From positions 496,001 to 560,000 of the forward strand of contig NZ_JAEKFI010000001.1 of the NCBI RefSeq assembly GCF_016650635.1: a stretch of DNA of 64,000 bases, written 5' to 3'. This document shows, one piece after another, positions 1-9,288 of this stretch (its first letter is position 1; each line of letters starts with the position of its first letter). Under the pieces are notes generated by a model, which was not told where the DNA came from, searched no databases, and saw only the letters and a list, made by a program, of their open reading frames with translations. The position numbers and the translations under genes were made by a program. This DNA comes from Pseudomonas sp. TH43 (GTDB lineage: Bacteria > Pseudomonadota > Gammaproteobacteria > Pseudomonadales > Pseudomonadaceae).

Positions 1-610
1 ACGGGCCAGTGGTGCCCGAAGTGAACATCAGCAGGAACGGATCTTCGCCGGTGAGCAGAACCGGCTCACAGACGTTGGAGTGATTGGCCAGTTCGGCCCA
101 GAAACTGAAATCGCCACGGACGATGCCCTGGCCTTTGGCGCCACCGACGGTGACCAGGGTCGGGCAGTCGACGACTTCTGCGAGTTTCGGCCGATTGACC
201 GCGTCGGTCACCACGACTTTGGCGCCTGAACTGTTCAGGCGATGTTCGAGTGCTTTGGGGCCAAAAGCGGTGAACAGCGGCTGATAGACCGCGCCGATTC
301 GCCAGGTGGCGAACACGGTGATGAGCAATTCGACGTTGCGCGGCAGCAGGCCGGCGACCTTGTCGCCCTTCTGTACGCCCTGGGCGAGGAGAAAATTGGC
401 GAAACGCGCGGCTTTGTCCTGCAAGTCGCTGAAAGTGTACGTCGCACTGGCGCCGTCGCGGCCTTCCCAGAACAGCGCAATGCGTCCCGGCAATGCATGG
501 CGGTCGCAGCATTCGACGCAGGCGTTGAGCGCCGCCAGCGTACCGCTGAGCGCGGCATCCACGGTGTGCTGATAGTTGAACTGTTCAGTGGCAGACAAGT
601 AATCGCGCAT
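1..610 (-). CDS. AMP-binding acyl-CoA synthetase, N-terminal part (cut by window edge)
   Basis: The first 203 codons are present, starting at the ATG complementary to 608-610 (MRDYLSATEQFNYQHTVDAA). The frame stays open to the window edge. The residues match the N-terminal domain of acetyl-CoA synthetase-like adenylating enzymes: a substrate-side TYTFSDLQDKAARFANFL segment, GDKVAGLLPRNVELL, and at the very end the phosphate-binding core motif FTSGTTGP. The family activates a carboxylate with ATP to an acyl-AMP and transfers it to CoA. The acid used cannot be read from this part. An AraC-type regulator lies 250 bases upstream in the same orientation and could control it, but that is inference. 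Confidence 0.85.
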   Translation of the reverse strand, partial: MRDYLSATEQFNYQHTVDAALSGTLAALNACVECCDRHALPGRIALFWEGRDGASATYTFSDLQDKAARFANFLLAQGVQKGDKVAGLLPRNVELLITVFATWRIGAVYQPLFTAFGPKALEHRLNSSGAKVVVTDAVNRPKLAEVVDCPTLVTVGGAKGQGIVRGDFSFWAELANHSNVCEPVLLTGEDPFLLMFTSGTTGP

Positions 611-760
611 TGCCAGAATCCCTCTGTGTTTTTATTAGGCTGGGAAGCGTAAACAACAGGGGGATAGTCGCGCTGTGGGGCTGTGGCGGCAATGGTCAAA
701 GCCATCAAAGTGGCTGACTGGTTTGGCCAGGGTTCAGATCATTTGGCGCCTATCAGGACG

Positions 761-829
761 CCATCGCTGGCAAGCCAGCTCCCACAGGGTCAGCACAAAT
801 CCTGTGGGAGCTGGCTTGCCAGCGATGGG
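761..829. repeat. REP/REPIN-type inverted repeat, GGCAAGCCAGC class
   Basis: Two near-perfect arms (CCATCGCTGGCAAGCCAGCT and its complement) face each other around a short spacer. It sits between the acyl-CoA synthetase and the AraC regulator. It belongs to the dispersed palindromes of fluorescent pseudomonads, which RAYT transposases are thought to spread. Confidence 0.85.
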
Positions 830-856
830 GCCGGGCCCGGCGACAACTAATCCGGA

Positions 857-1873
857 TCAGACTGCTTCGTTGAGGATCAACGTGCGGTAGTGCCCGGGAT
901 TCGACCCCGACCACTTGCGAAACGCCTTGTAGAACGAACTCGCATCGGCGAACCCCAACCGCGCCGCGATCTCGACAAAACTGATCGAAGGTTCCGCCAG
1001 CCAGACAATCGCCAACTCTTTGCGCACGCTGTCCTTGAGCCCTTGATACGTCTGCCCTTCCTCGGCAAGACGCCGGCGCAAGGTCGAGGCCGACATGCAC
1101 AATTGCTGCGCCAGGGCGTCGGTTTCCGGCCATTGCTCGGCGGGTAATTGCCGCAAATCCTGCTTGATCCGACTGGCCAGGCTTTCCGGGTCGCGGTACT
1201 TCACCAGAATGTTCGCCGGCGCCTGGGCCAGAAAGCGCTTCAGCTCGTCGGCTGTGCGCTTGATTGGCAGGTCGAGGCAATCGGCCGAAAAGATCATCCG
1301 CGTGCGCGGCCGGTCGAAGCGCAGGTTTTCCGAGAACATCACCCGATAGTCGTCAGTGAAGTCCGGCGCCGGACAGCGCAGTTCGATGGCCAGAATCGGA
1401 ATCCTGCGCCCCGCCAGCCAGCAGGCGACGCCGTGGACGATCATCCAATAGGTGAAATAGGTGAAAGCGCGACGCGGCTCGGGGTCGTCCTCCAACAGGA
1501 CGATTTCCGCCAGGCTCTGCTGGTGCACCAGTTGCGCGGGCAGGCGCTCGAGCATCAGTGACAGAAAACTCAAGCCACTGCCCAAGCCGGCCGCGAGCGT
1601 CGGTTGCGCCATCGCGCTGCGGCAGAGAAACTCCAGACTGCCGGACTTGAGCTTGCGCAAGTCCATGCCGAAAAACTCGTCATCGCCGCGCCGGGCCAGC
1701 AAGCGCCAGAGTCTGGCGTACTGCGAGGCCGGTACCCGACCGTTTTCGGTTTGCAGCAGCGCCGGATCGATGCCGACCTTGCTCAAGACTTCTTCCGTGG
1801 CCACGCCCGGGGCACAACTTTGCAACAGTGCTTCACGCACCAGTTGAACGGCGATGGTGTCTTTTTCCGACAT
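857..1873 (-). CDS. AraC family transcriptional regulator with arabinose-binding-like N domain
   Basis: Protein of 338 residues. The start at 1873 (MSEKDTIAVQLVREALL) was preferred over an in-frame start 30 codons further out, because the extra codons lie in a REP-like repeat. The first ~190 residues resemble the N-terminal ligand domain of OruR/ArgR-like AraC regulators (VLSKVGIDPALL, FFGMDLRKLKSGSLEFLC). The last ~100 hold the double helix-turn-helix, with SASTLRRRLAEEGQTYQGLKD and EIAARLGFADASSFYKAFRKW, ending in the usual GSNPGHYR. It is probably a local activator of the neighbouring acyl-CoA synthetase gene; the ligand is unknown. Confidence 0.85.
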   Translation of the reverse strand: MSEKDTIAVQLVREALLQSCAPGVATEEVLSKVGIDPALLQTENGRVPASQYARLWRLLARRGDDEFFGMDLRKLKSGSLEFLCRSAMAQPTLAAGLGSGLSFLSLMLERLPAQLVHQQSLAEIVLLEDDPEPRRAFTYFTYWMIVHGVACWLAGRRIPILAIELRCPAPDFTDDYRVMFSENLRFDRPRTRMIFSADCLDLPIKRTADELKRFLAQAPANILVKYRDPESLASRIKQDLRQLPAEQWPETDALAQQLCMSASTLRRRLAEEGQTYQGLKDSVRKELAIVWLAEPSISFVEIAARLGFADASSFYKAFRKWSGSNPGHYRTLILNEAV

Positions 1874-1940
1874 GGAACCCAGCAAATCCTGTTGTTTTTC
1901 GAATGACCCGCATCTTACCCCAACCCACACAAATCCCCAT

Positions 1941-2035
1941 GTAGGAGCTGCCGCAGGCTGCAATCTTTTGATGGCGATTTTAAAAAAACCAGATCAAAAG
2001 ATCGCAGCCTCGTTGCACTCGACAGCGGCTACAGG
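1941..2035. repeat. Degenerate REP-type palindrome, GTAGGAGCTGCCGC class
   Basis: The left arm GTAGGAGCTGCCGCAGGCTG runs into CAATCTTTTGAT. The right arm (ATCAAAAGATCGCAGCC) is interrupted and ends GCGGCTACAGG, so the outer pairing is decayed. It lies in the 304-base gap between the AraC gene and efeU, which otherwise holds only Fur-like sites. Confidence 0.75.
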
Positions 2036-2054
2036 GTTTCGAGCAACGCGTGGA

Positions 2055-2069
2055 TGAGAATCATTGTTC
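2055..2069. promoter_or_regulatory. Fur-box-like site upstream of efeU
   Basis: TGAGAATCATTGTTC has the 7-1-7 form of a Fur box (TGATAAT-n-ATTATCA) with few mismatches. It lies about 110 bases before efeU, an iron permease family that is usually Fur-repressed. Confidence 0.6.
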
Positions 2070-2116
2070 TTCAAGTTGTTCAGCTACCGTTCAGCTTCAT
2101 GTCAATGAATGTCATG

Positions 2117-2136
2117 TGAGAATGAGTGTCATTATG
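2117..2136. promoter_or_regulatory. Second Fur-like site just upstream of efeU
   Basis: TGAGAATGAGTGTCATTATG carries GAGAAT and TCATTATG half-sites typical of overlapping Fur boxes. It is about 40 bases from the efeU start, where a bound repressor would cover the core promoter. Confidence 0.55.
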
Positions 2137-2177
2137 TTACAACTTGTAACCTCTTCGAATGACTTAGTGGATGTCGA

Positions 2178-3032
2178 ATGCTCGTTCCCTTTCTGATCAT
2201 GCTGCGCGAAGGCATTGAAGCCGCGCTGATCGTTGGCATCATCGCCAGCTACCTCCAGCAAACCGGCCGTGGCCAATGGATGCCGGCCGTGTGGATCGGC
2301 GTATTTCTGGCCGCCGCCCTCGCCCTGCTGGTCGGTGGCGGTCTGGAACTGGTCAGTGCCGAGTTCCCGCAAAAGCAGCAAGAGCTGTTCGAAGGCGTGG
2401 TCGGACTGGTGGCCGTGGGCATTCTCAGCTCCATGGTGTTCTGGATGCGCAAAGTAGCGCGCTCGATCAAACATTCCCTGCAAGCCTCGCTGGATCACGC
2501 CCTGACCTCTTCGAAACACCAGGTCATCGCGCTGATTGCCATGGTCTTTTTCGCCGTGGCGCGTGAAGGGCTGGAGACGGTGTTCTTCCTGCTCGCGGTG
2601 TTCCAGCAAAGCGAAGGCCCGGGCGCGCCTATCGGCGCCCTGCTCGGTCTGATCCTGGCGATCATCGTCGGTTTCCTGATCTACAGCGGCAGCATGCGCC
2701 TCAACCTCTCGGCATTTTTCAAGTGGACCGGGTTGTTCATTCTGGTAGTCGCCGCCGGGATTCTCGCCAACTCGGTGCAGGCGCTGCATGAGGCCGGGCT
2801 GTGGAATCACCTGCAAACCGTACTCTTCGACTTCAGTGCGACGCTACCGATGGATGGTCCGTTGGGCTCGGTGCTGGCCGGCATGTTCGGTTATCAGGAC
2901 ACGCCGACCGTGAGCACCCTCGGCGCCTATCTGATTTATCTGCTGGTGGCGCTGGTGATGTTCTTTTATCCCGCCGGGGCCGCGCCCGCTTCAGCAAAAG
3001 CCGCCAAATCGTCTTCAGCTTCCAGCCAATAA
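2178..3032 (+). CDS. efeU: EfeU, FTR1-type ferrous/ferric iron permease
   Basis: Inner-membrane permease of 284 residues that moves iron into the cytoplasm in the EfeUOB system. Both RExxE iron motifs of the FTR1 family are present: REGIE at residues 10-14 and REGLE at 129-133. Seven or so hydrophobic segments follow the family pattern, and the tail is short and Ala/Ser-rich. The start at 2178 is preferred because the REGIE motif must sit in the first helix; a nearby ATG at 2171 is in another frame. efeO follows after 8 bases and efeB after that, so this is the first gene of an operon, with Fur-like sites upstream. Confidence 0.93.
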   Translation: MLVPFLIMLREGIEAALIVGIIASYLQQTGRGQWMPAVWIGVFLAAALALLVGGGLELVSAEFPQKQQELFEGVVGLVAVGILSSMVFWMRKVARSIKHSLQASLDHALTSSKHQVIALIAMVFFAVAREGLETVFFLLAVFQQSEGPGAPIGALLGLILAIIVGFLIYSGSMRLNLSAFFKWTGLFILVVAAGILANSVQALHEAGLWNHLQTVLFDFSATLPMDGPLGSVLAGMFGYQDTPTVSTLGAYLIYLLVALVMFFYPAGAAPASAKAAKSSSASSQ

Positions 3033-3040
3033 GGGCATTC

Positions 3041-4240
3041 ATGTCAAAGCCTAACTCTCCTCAGGCCACCCCTCCCCGTGCCTTGCGCTGGGCGCTGGCC
3101 GGCTCGGTGGTCGTGATGATCGCTGCCGGTGGCCTGTTCTGGTACGCCTCGAAAATGGCCGCGGCCAAGCGGCAGCACAACCACGATGAAGTGGTGGTCA
3201 ACATTCACCCCGGCAGTTGCGAGCCGAATGAACTGAGCGTGCCCGCTGGCCGCGTCAGTTTCCGCATCGTCAACCGCTCCGAGCGCGCAGTGGAATGGGA
3301 AATCCTCGATGGCGTGCTCGTGGTTGAAGAGCGCGAGAATATCGCCCCCGGTTTAAGCCAGGTGATCAACGCCAACCTGCAACCTGGTGATTACGCGATC
3401 ACTTGCGGTTTGCTGAGCAATCCGCGCGGCACCCTGCACGTAACGCCGACCGCCGCGTCCGACGCCGCCGCCAAAGCCAAACCGTCGATGGTCGCATTCG
3501 TCGGGCCGTTGTCAGAGTTCCGCGTGTATCTGGCCAGCCAGAGCAGCGCGCTGATCAAAGCGGTGAGCGCACTCGATCAAGCAATCGCTAGCGGCGATTT
3601 GAGCCAGGCGCAAGCACTGTACCTGCCGGCCCGCGCCGCTTATCAACGTCTGGCCCCAGCCGCGCAGCGCTTGGCCGAACTGGATAACAACATCAATGCC
3701 CGCGCCGACTATTTCGAAAAACGCGAACAGGACCCGACCTTCGTCGGTTTCCACCGCCTCGAATTCGCACTGTTCCAGCAGCGCACACTCGACGAACTGG
3801 CGCCGGTTTCGCAGCGGCTGCTGAGCGACGTCACCACACTCAAAACGCAACTGCTCGCCCAGACCCTGCCGCCGGAACAACTGGTCAACATCGTCGTGCG
3901 CAACCTCAATACCTTGGCCGACGTGCGTGCGGCCAGCGGTGAAGAGGAGCGCTACAGCCACAGCGACCTCAACGGTTTTGCCGCCAATCTGCAAACCGCG
4001 CACAAGGTCGTCGATCTGCTGCGGCCAATGCTGACCAAGTCTGCCGCCGACCTGTTACCGAAGATCGACCAGACGCTCGCGGACTTCGACACCGAGCTCG
4101 ACCACTACAAGATCAAGGACGGCTACGCCAGCTACGACTCCGTCAGCGGCGAACAACGCAAGCAGATCGCCGACAAGGCCCAGGCTCTGGCCGACGCACT
4201 TGATGGCATCGATCCCGCCCTAGGCCTCTCCGGCCTGTAA
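3041..4240 (+). CDS. efeO: EfeO, periplasmic iron-binding protein with cupredoxin and M75 domains
   Basis: Protein of 399 residues starting [18 protein letters not shown] single N-terminal membrane segment or signal anchor covers about 15-35. A cupredoxin-like domain follows (~45-140), with the conserved cysteines GSCEPNE (C60) and YAITCGLL (C122). The C-terminal imelysin/M75 domain carries the HxxE motif in [10 protein letters not shown] (H238, E241). In EfeUOB systems this protein binds iron in the periplasm and hands it to EfeU. It sits between efeU and efeB in an operon. Frame upstream of 3041 is open but overlaps efeU, so the internal ATG is the real start. Confidence 0.92.
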   Translation: MSKPNSPQATPPRALRWALAGSVVVMIAAGGLFWYASKMAAAKRQHNHDEVVVNIHPGSCEPNELSVPAGRVSFRIVNRSERAVEWEILDGVLVVEERENIAPGLSQVINANLQPGDYAITCGLLSNPRGTLHVTPTAASDAAAKAKPSMVAFVGPLSEFRVYLASQSSALIKAVSALDQAIASGDLSQAQALYLPARAAYQRLAPAAQRLAELDNNINARADYFEKREQDPTFVGFHRLEFALFQQRTLDELAPVSQRLLSDVTTLKTQLLAQTLPPEQLVNIVVRNLNTLADVRAASGEEERYSHSDLNGFAANLQTAHKVVDLLRPMLTKSAADLLPKIDQTLADFDTELDHYKIKDGYASYDSVSGEQRKQIADKAQALADALDGIDPALGLSGL

Positions 4241-4257
4241 GCAGAAGACGAGTACCG

Positions 4258-5556
4258 ATGAAAGATTCAGAACAACTCAACCTGCAACGTCGCCGTGTCC
4301 TGATGGGCATGGGCGCCGCCGGTGTTGCCCTGGCAGGTTCAGCACTGAGCTGCCCGGCCATGGCTGCGGCACCTGCGCAAGTTACCGAAGCGCCCAGCAG
4401 CGACAAGACCGAAGACCGCCACGACTTCCACGGCGTGCATCAGACCGGCATCGTCACCCCGCGCCCGGCCTCGGGCATGTTCGTATCGTTCGATGTGCTG
4501 GCCAGCGATCGCGAAGACCTTGAGCGGCTGTTCCGCACCCTCAACGAGCGCATCGCGTTCCTGATGAAGGGCGGTCCGGTGGCGCAGATCGATCCGAAAC
4601 TGCCGCCACCGGATTCCGGCATCCTCGGCCCCAATGTGACCCCGGACAACCTGACCATCACCGTGTCTGTCGGCGAATCGCTGTTCGACGAGCGCTTCGG
4701 CCTCGCCGATGCCAAGCCCAAACGCCTGATCCGCATGGTCGGTTTTCCCAACGATGCGCTGGAAGCCGATTGCTGCCACGGCGACTTGAGTTTGCAGTTC
4801 TGCTCGAACACCACCGACACCAACATTCACGCCCTGCGCGACATCGTCAAAAACCTCCCGGACCTGCTGCTGGTGCGCTGGAAGCAGGTAGGCAGCGTGC
4901 CGCCGCAAGCCCCGGCGAAACCCGGCGTACCGGCGCAGTCGGCGCGTAACTTCCTGGGTTTTCGCGACGGCTCGGCCAACCCCGATTCCAACGACAACAA
5001 AACCATGGACAGCATTGTCTGGGTGCAACCGGGCAGCGATGAACCCGCCTGGGCGACCCACGGCAGTTATCAGGCAGTGCGGATCATCCGCAACTTCGTC
5101 GAGCGCTGGGATCGTACGCCGTTGCAGGAACAGGAAAGCATCATCGGTCGGGTCAAAACCAGTGGCGCGCCGATGGGCGCCCAGCACGAAACCGAGGTCC
5201 CGGATTACCACAAGGATCCAGAAGGCAAGCTGACCAAACTCGATGCGCACATTCGCCTGGCTAACCCGCGCACCGCCGCGAGTCAGGCCAACCTGATCCT
5301 GCGCCGGCCGTTCAACTATTCCAACGGCGTCAACAAGAACGGCCAGCTCGACATGGGCCTGCTGTTCATCTGTTACCAGGCCGACCTGGAGAAAGGCTTC
5401 ATTACCGTGCAGACCCGCCTCAACGGCGAACCGCTTGAGGAATACCTCAAACCGGTCGGCGGCGGTTACTTCTTCACCCTTCCGGGTGTTTCGGGCGACA
5501 AGGATTTCATCGGTCGCTCGTTGCTCAACGCCACACAACCTAAAACAGCTGCATAA
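4258..5556 (+). CDS. efeB: EfeB, Tat-exported DyP-type heme peroxidase
   Basis: Protein of 432 residues with a twin-arginine signal ([20 protein letters not shown], residues 10-29). The DyP signature GFRDG is at 234-238, with catalytic D237. The proximal heme ligand is probably H331 in [10 protein letters not shown], and the distal arginine lies in ILRRPFN (349-350). EfeB is exported folded with heme and oxidises ferrous iron or supports iron release in the periplasm. It follows efeO by 17 bases. Length and motif order fit the EfeB/YcdB branch of DyP enzymes well. Confidence 0.93.
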   Translation: MKDSEQLNLQRRRVLMGMGAAGVALAGSALSCPAMAAAPAQVTEAPSSDKTEDRHDFHGVHQTGIVTPRPASGMFVSFDVLASDREDLERLFRTLNERIAFLMKGGPVAQIDPKLPPPDSGILGPNVTPDNLTITVSVGESLFDERFGLADAKPKRLIRMVGFPNDALEADCCHGDLSLQFCSNTTDTNIHALRDIVKNLPDLLLVRWKQVGSVPPQAPAKPGVPAQSARNFLGFRDGSANPDSNDNKTMDSIVWVQPGSDEPAWATHGSYQAVRIIRNFVERWDRTPLQEQESIIGRVKTSGAPMGAQHETEVPDYHKDPEGKLTKLDAHIRLANPRTAASQANLILRRPFNYSNGVNKNGQLDMGLLFICYQADLEKGFITVQTRLNGEPLEEYLKPVGGGYFFTLPGVSGDKDFIGRSLLNATQPKTAA

Positions 5557-5583
5557 AATAATCTCAACACTGGAGCCGCCCTC

Positions 5584-6408
5584 ATGAAAAAGACGCCACT
5601 CGCGTTATTGCTGACCCTCGGTTTGCTCAACACCCCGCTGTCGGCGTTCGCCGCAACAGCACCGCTGGACCTGGTGGGGCCGGTGTCGGACTACAAGATT
5701 TACGTCACCGAGCAACTCGATGAACTGGGCAGTCATACCCAACAGTTCACCGACGCCGTGAAAAAGGGCGACCTGGCCACCGCACAAAAGCTCTACGCCC
5801 CGACCCGCGTCTACTACGAGTCGATCGAGCCGATTGCCGAGCTGTTCAGTGACCTCGACGCGTCCATCGACTCCCGCGTCGACGACCATGAGAAAGGCGT
5901 GAAAGCTGAAGACTTCACCGGCTTCCACCGCATCGAGTACACGCTGTTTTCGGAGAAAAGCACTCAGGGCCTGAACGAGCTGGCGGACAAGCTCAACAGC
6001 GACGTCAAAGACCTGCAAACCCGTGTGGCCGGCCTGACCTTCCCGCCTGAAAAAGTCGTCGGTGGCGCTGCGGCGTTGCTCGAAGAAGTGGCCGCGACCA
6101 AGATCTCCGGCGAAGAAGATCGCTACAGCCACACCGACCTGTATGACTTCCAGGGCAACATCGACGGCGCGAAGAAAATCGTTGATCTGTTCCGTCCGCA
6201 GATTGAAAAACAGGACAAGGCTTTTGTAGCGAAGGTCGACAAGAACTTTGCCACCGTCGACAAGATCCTGGCCAAGTACAAGACCAAAGACGGTGGTTTC
6301 GAGACATATGACAAGGTGAAGGATAACGACCGCAAGGCGTTGGTAGGCCCGGTGAATACACTGGCGGAAGACCTGTCCACATTGCGTGGCAAGTTGGGTC
6401 TGAACTGA
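5584..6408 (+). CDS. EfeM/imelysin-type periplasmic protein, cupredoxin-less EfeO paralogue
   Basis: Protein of 274 residues with a Sec signal peptide ([20 protein letters not shown], cut near AFA-AT). The mature part is only an M75/imelysin domain, with the HxxE motif in [10 protein letters not shown] (H115, E118). It closely parallels the C-terminal half of EfeO two genes upstream (FHRLEFALF versus [19 protein letters not shown] versus [10 protein letters not shown]). It follows efeB by 27 bases, so it is probably the fourth gene of the operon. Such EfeM proteins are thought to be metal-binding partners of the uptake system; a separate role for this copy is not shown by sequence. Confidence 0.88.
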   Translation: MKKTPLALLLTLGLLNTPLSAFAATAPLDLVGPVSDYKIYVTEQLDELGSHTQQFTDAVKKGDLATAQKLYAPTRVYYESIEPIAELFSDLDASIDSRVDDHEKGVKAEDFTGFHRIEYTLFSEKSTQGLNELADKLNSDVKDLQTRVAGLTFPPEKVVGGAAALLEEVAATKISGEEDRYSHTDLYDFQGNIDGAKKIVDLFRPQIEKQDKAFVAKVDKNFATVDKILAKYKTKDGGFETYDKVKDNDRKALVGPVNTLAEDLSTLRGKLGLN

Positions 6409-6431
6409 GTTTTTTAGCGTCTGGTCTGGCC

Positions 6432-6500
6432 CTATCGCGAGCAGGCTCACTCCTACAGTTGGAATGCGTTCCCTTGTAGGAGTGAGCCTGCTCGCGATAG
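6432..6500. repeat. REP/REPIN-type inverted repeat, GCGAGCAGGCTC class
   Basis: The arms CTATCGCGAGCAGGCTCACT and the exact complement are separated by about 20 bases. It sits between the convergent ends of the efe operon and pssA and could also act as a transcription stop. Confidence 0.88.
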
Positions 6501-6530
6501 CGGTTGTATGACCGCTACAAATTTAAAACC

Positions 6531-7874
6531 TTACAAAATCCGGTAGAGCAACCGCTCGATCCGCACCCGACTCACACGCTTGAGAAACTTCGCCACACCG
6601 CTCGGGTATTCCGGCAACGTTTCCAGGCTCTGAAAGCTGTCGATCCGCGTGGTATGGCGGAAAATCTCTTCCAGCTCCTGCGCCCGCGGCGCCAGCCAAT
6701 CCCCCTTCGGATCATCGATCAGCAGCGCGTTTTCCAGATCCAGACGGAACGCCCGTGGATTGAGATTGTTGCCGGTCAGCAGCGTATAGCGCTGATCGAT
6801 CCACATGCCCTTGAGGTGATAGGTGTTGTCGCCATCACGCCACAGGTGCAGGTTCAACTGGCCGCTGTCGATGTTTCGCTGATGCCGCTTGGCGAAGCGC
6901 CGCAGGCTGATTTCGTACAGATACGGCAACGCCGCGATCACCTTGAACGGCTCGCTCGGCGGAATGTAGAAGTCGTTGGCGGTCTTGTCGCCGACCACAA
7001 TGTCGATCTTCACACCACGGGCCAGGGCACGGTTGACCTCGCGGATCACGCCGAGCGGCAGGTTGAAGTACGGCGTGCAAATGGTCAGTTGCTGTTGCGC
7101 GCTGGCGATCAGTTCGAGAATCGCCCGGTTCAGCGGGTTGTTCTTGCCCACGCCGAGCAATGGACTGACCGACAGACCCGTGTGCGCCGTGCTGCCGGCG
7201 CTGGTGTCGTAGGTTGCGTATTTGAGCCGACTGCGCAGGTCGCCGATGTCGTTGCGCAGGCTGCGCGTAGTCGGCAGGTTGGGCAGGTCGAGACGATGCA
7301 CCGCTTTCGATTCGATCAGACCGTGCTTGACCAAGTGGTGCATCGAGTCGGCCAGTTCGTGGCTTTGCAGCACGTGGTAACGGTCGAACCGGTACTTGTC
7401 GAACTTGTGCAGGTAGACGTTGTTAAGACTCGCACCGCTGTAGACCACGCAATCATCGATCACAAAGCCCTTCAGGTGCAGCACGCCGAACAGCTCGCGG
7501 GTCTGCACCGGCACGCCGTAGACCGGCACCTCGCTCTGATGCGTGCGAGTCATTTCCTGATACCACGCCGCGTTGCCCGGCTGCTTGCCGGCACCGATCA
7601 AACCACGCTGAGCGCGCAGCCAGTCGACGACCACGGCAATTTCAAGCTCTGGGCGCTTGAGTTTGGCGGCGTGCAAGGCATCGAGGATTTCCTGACCGGC
7701 TTCGTCTTGCTGTAAATAGAGCGCGACGATGTAGATGCGCTGGGTCGCCGCAGCGATTTTCTCCAGCAGGCAACGACGGAATTCGGCGGCACCGGACAGA
7801 ATGGTCACGGCCTCGGCGGTCAGCGGAAAGCTGCGCAATTTGGGCAGCAAGGAACGTTTGAAAAGCAACGGCAT
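6531..7874 (-). CDS. pssA: CDP-diacylglycerol--serine O-phosphatidyltransferase (PLD type)
   Basis: Protein of 447 residues, close to the 451 of E. coli PssA. It makes phosphatidylserine, the precursor of phosphatidylethanolamine, at the membrane surface. Two HKD motifs of the phospholipase D superfamily are seen: HLKGFVIDD with H133, and HLKGMWIDQ with H353. The start at 7874 (MPLLFKRSLLPKLRSF) matches the family N terminus; an open extension of 52 codons runs into a REP palindrome and is unlikely. It stands alone, with a REP element on each side. Confidence 0.92.
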   Translation of the reverse strand: MPLLFKRSLLPKLRSFPLTAEAVTILSGAAEFRRCLLEKIAAATQRIYIVALYLQQDEAGQEILDALHAAKLKRPELEIAVVVDWLRAQRGLIGAGKQPGNAAWYQEMTRTHQSEVPVYGVPVQTRELFGVLHLKGFVIDDCVVYSGASLNNVYLHKFDKYRFDRYHVLQSHELADSMHHLVKHGLIESKAVHRLDLPNLPTTRSLRNDIGDLRSRLKYATYDTSAGSTAHTGLSVSPLLGVGKNNPLNRAILELIASAQQQLTICTPYFNLPLGVIREVNRALARGVKIDIVVGDKTANDFYIPPSEPFKVIAALPYLYEISLRRFAKRHQRNIDSGQLNLHLWRDGDNTYHLKGMWIDQRYTLLTGNNLNPRAFRLDLENALLIDDPKGDWLAPRAQELEEIFRHTTRIDSFQSLETLPEYPSGVAKFLKRVSRVRIERLLYRIL

Positions 7875-7959
7875 AGGGCTCGCAATGGGTCGAATCCGAA
7901 GAACCCGAGAGCTTACACCATCGTATCCCTCGGGTCTTGTTAGTGTCCGTAATGACCTC

Positions 7960-8024
7960 TTCGCGGGCAGGCTCGCTCGCACATTTGAAATGCGTTTTCC
8001 TGTGGCAGCGAGCCTGCTCGCGAA
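7960..8024. repeat. REP/REPIN-type inverted repeat, GCGGGCAGGCTC class
   Basis: The arms TTCGCGGGCAGGCTCGCT and AGCGAGCCTGCTCGCGAA face each other between pssA and the TetR gene. Confidence 0.85.
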
Positions 8025-8054
8025 AGCCACTTCGAAATCAACGCTTGACCAAGG

Positions 8055-8068
8055 AGAACAATCGTTCT
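8055..8068. promoter_or_regulatory. Palindrome before the TetR gene, candidate operator
   Basis: AGAACAATCGTTCT has perfect 5-base arms (AGAAC/GTTCT). It lies 11 bases before the TetR start, overlapping the likely ribosome binding site AAGGAG. Autoregulation through it is inference. Confidence 0.4.
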
Positions 8069-8079
8069 ACTTTTCACCC

Positions 8080-8643
8080 ATGAACGAAATCACTAGCAAC
8101 GACACACGCGACATCATTCTGGATGTCACCGAAAAGCTGATCTATAAAAGTGGCATCGCTGCCACCAGCATGGATCTCCTGGTGAAAACCGCCGGCGTTT
8201 CGAGAAAAAGTATTTACCGCTATTTCGCCGACAAGGACGCACTGACTGTCGCCGCCCTGCAACGCCGTGACGTGCGTTGGATGCACTGGTTTAAAAGTGC
8301 CGTCGATCAGGCCGAAACACCGGCCGATCGCCTGCTCAACCTGTTTACCGTGCTCAAGGCGTGGTTTGCTTCCGAAGGTTTCCGCGGCTGCGCGTTCATC
8401 AACACCAGCGGCGAAACTGGTGACCCGCAGGATCCGGTGCGTCTGGTCGCCAAAGAGCATAAACAGAAGCTGCTCGACTACGTGTGCGAGCTGTGTACTG
8501 AACACGGCGCCGAAGATCCGCAACTGCTGGCCAAACAGCTGCTGATCCTGATTGATGGCGCCATTACCGTAGCGCTTGTGATGGGTGATCACAGTGCCGC
8601 CGATAATGCGCAATGCATGGCGCGAAAGTTATTGGACCTGTAA
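8080..8643 (+). CDS. TetR/AcrR family transcriptional regulator
   Basis: Protein of 187 residues. The N-terminal TetR helix-turn-helix is clear: [41 protein letters not shown] (residues ~11-50). The C-terminal part resembles the TetR C-domain of AcrR-like repressors ([17 protein letters not shown], where the cysteine is common in this subgroup). The start at 8080 is the first ATG after the REP element and is preceded by AAGGAG. The next gene, an NTF2-like protein, is 55 bases downstream on the same strand and is the likely target. Confidence 0.87.
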   Translation: MNEITSNDTRDIILDVTEKLIYKSGIAATSMDLLVKTAGVSRKSIYRYFADKDALTVAALQRRDVRWMHWFKSAVDQAETPADRLLNLFTVLKAWFASEGFRGCAFINTSGETGDPQDPVRLVAKEHKQKLLDYVCELCTEHGAEDPQLLAKQLLILIDGAITVALVMGDHSAADNAQCMARKLLDL

Positions 8644-8698
8644 CGCCTTAATAAGCCTGACACGTTGTTTAAACGTTAACTTTTTCGGGAGACTGAAT

Positions 8699-9178
8699 AT
8701 GTCTACTGCAGCCCAGGTGCGTCCACCCTTGCCACCCTTCAACCGTGAATCAGCCATCGAGAAAGTTCGTCTGGCCGAGGACGGCTGGAATTCCCGCGAT
8801 CCGGAAAGGGTCTCGCTGGCCTACACACTCGACACGCAATGGCGTAATCGCGCCGAATTCGCTCATGACCGCGAAGAAGCCAAGGCTTTCCTGACCCGCA
8901 AATGGGCGAAGGAACTGGATTACCGCTTGATCAAGGAGCTCTGGGCTTACTCCGATACGCGCATCGCCGTGCGGTATGCCTATGAATGGCACGACGATTC
9001 GGGAAACTGGTTCCGCTCGTACGGTAATGAAAACTGGGAGTTCGATGAAAACGGGCTGATGTTCCAGCGTTATGCCTGCATCAACGACATGCCGATCAAG
9101 GAAAGTGAACGCAAGTTCCACTGGCCGCTGGGCCGTCGCCCGGATGATCACCCCGGCCTGTCCGACCTCGGTCTGTAA
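8699..9178 (+). CDS. Nuclear transport factor 2-like family protein (DUF1348)
   Basis: Protein of 159 residues with the DUF1348/SnoaL-like pattern: [43 protein letters not shown], and the C-terminal [18 protein letters not shown]. Members adopt a cone-shaped NTF2 fold; their substrate is not established. No signal peptide, so it is cytoplasmic. It follows the TetR regulator and is probably controlled by it. An alternative view as a small detoxifying enzyme is possible but cannot be tested from sequence alone. Confidence 0.85.
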   Translation: MSTAAQVRPPLPPFNRESAIEKVRLAEDGWNSRDPERVSLAYTLDTQWRNRAEFAHDREEAKAFLTRKWAKELDYRLIKELWAYSDTRIAVRYAYEWHDDSGNWFRSYGNENWEFDENGLMFQRYACINDMPIKESERKFHWPLGRRPDDHPGLSDLGL

Positions 9179-9186
9179 CAATCGAC

Positions 9187-9275
9187 CCTGTAGGAGCTGC
9201 CGAAGGCTGCGATCTTTTGATCTTGATCCTAAAAAAACAAAATCAAAAGAGCGCAGCCTTCGGCAGCTCTACAGG
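9187..9275. repeat. REP-type palindrome, GTAGGAGCTGCC class
   Basis: CCTGTAGGAGCTGCCGAAGG with GATCTTTTGAT is mirrored by ATCAAAAGAGCGCAGCC and AGCTCTACAGG. It separates two convergent genes and probably ends both transcripts. Confidence 0.88.
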
Positions 9276-9288
9276 GGATGTGTGGTGT

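Noticed and set aside
2801..3040. Longer start for efeO
   Set aside because: The extra 80 codons overlap efeU in another frame and show no homology-like pattern; efeO begins at 3041.
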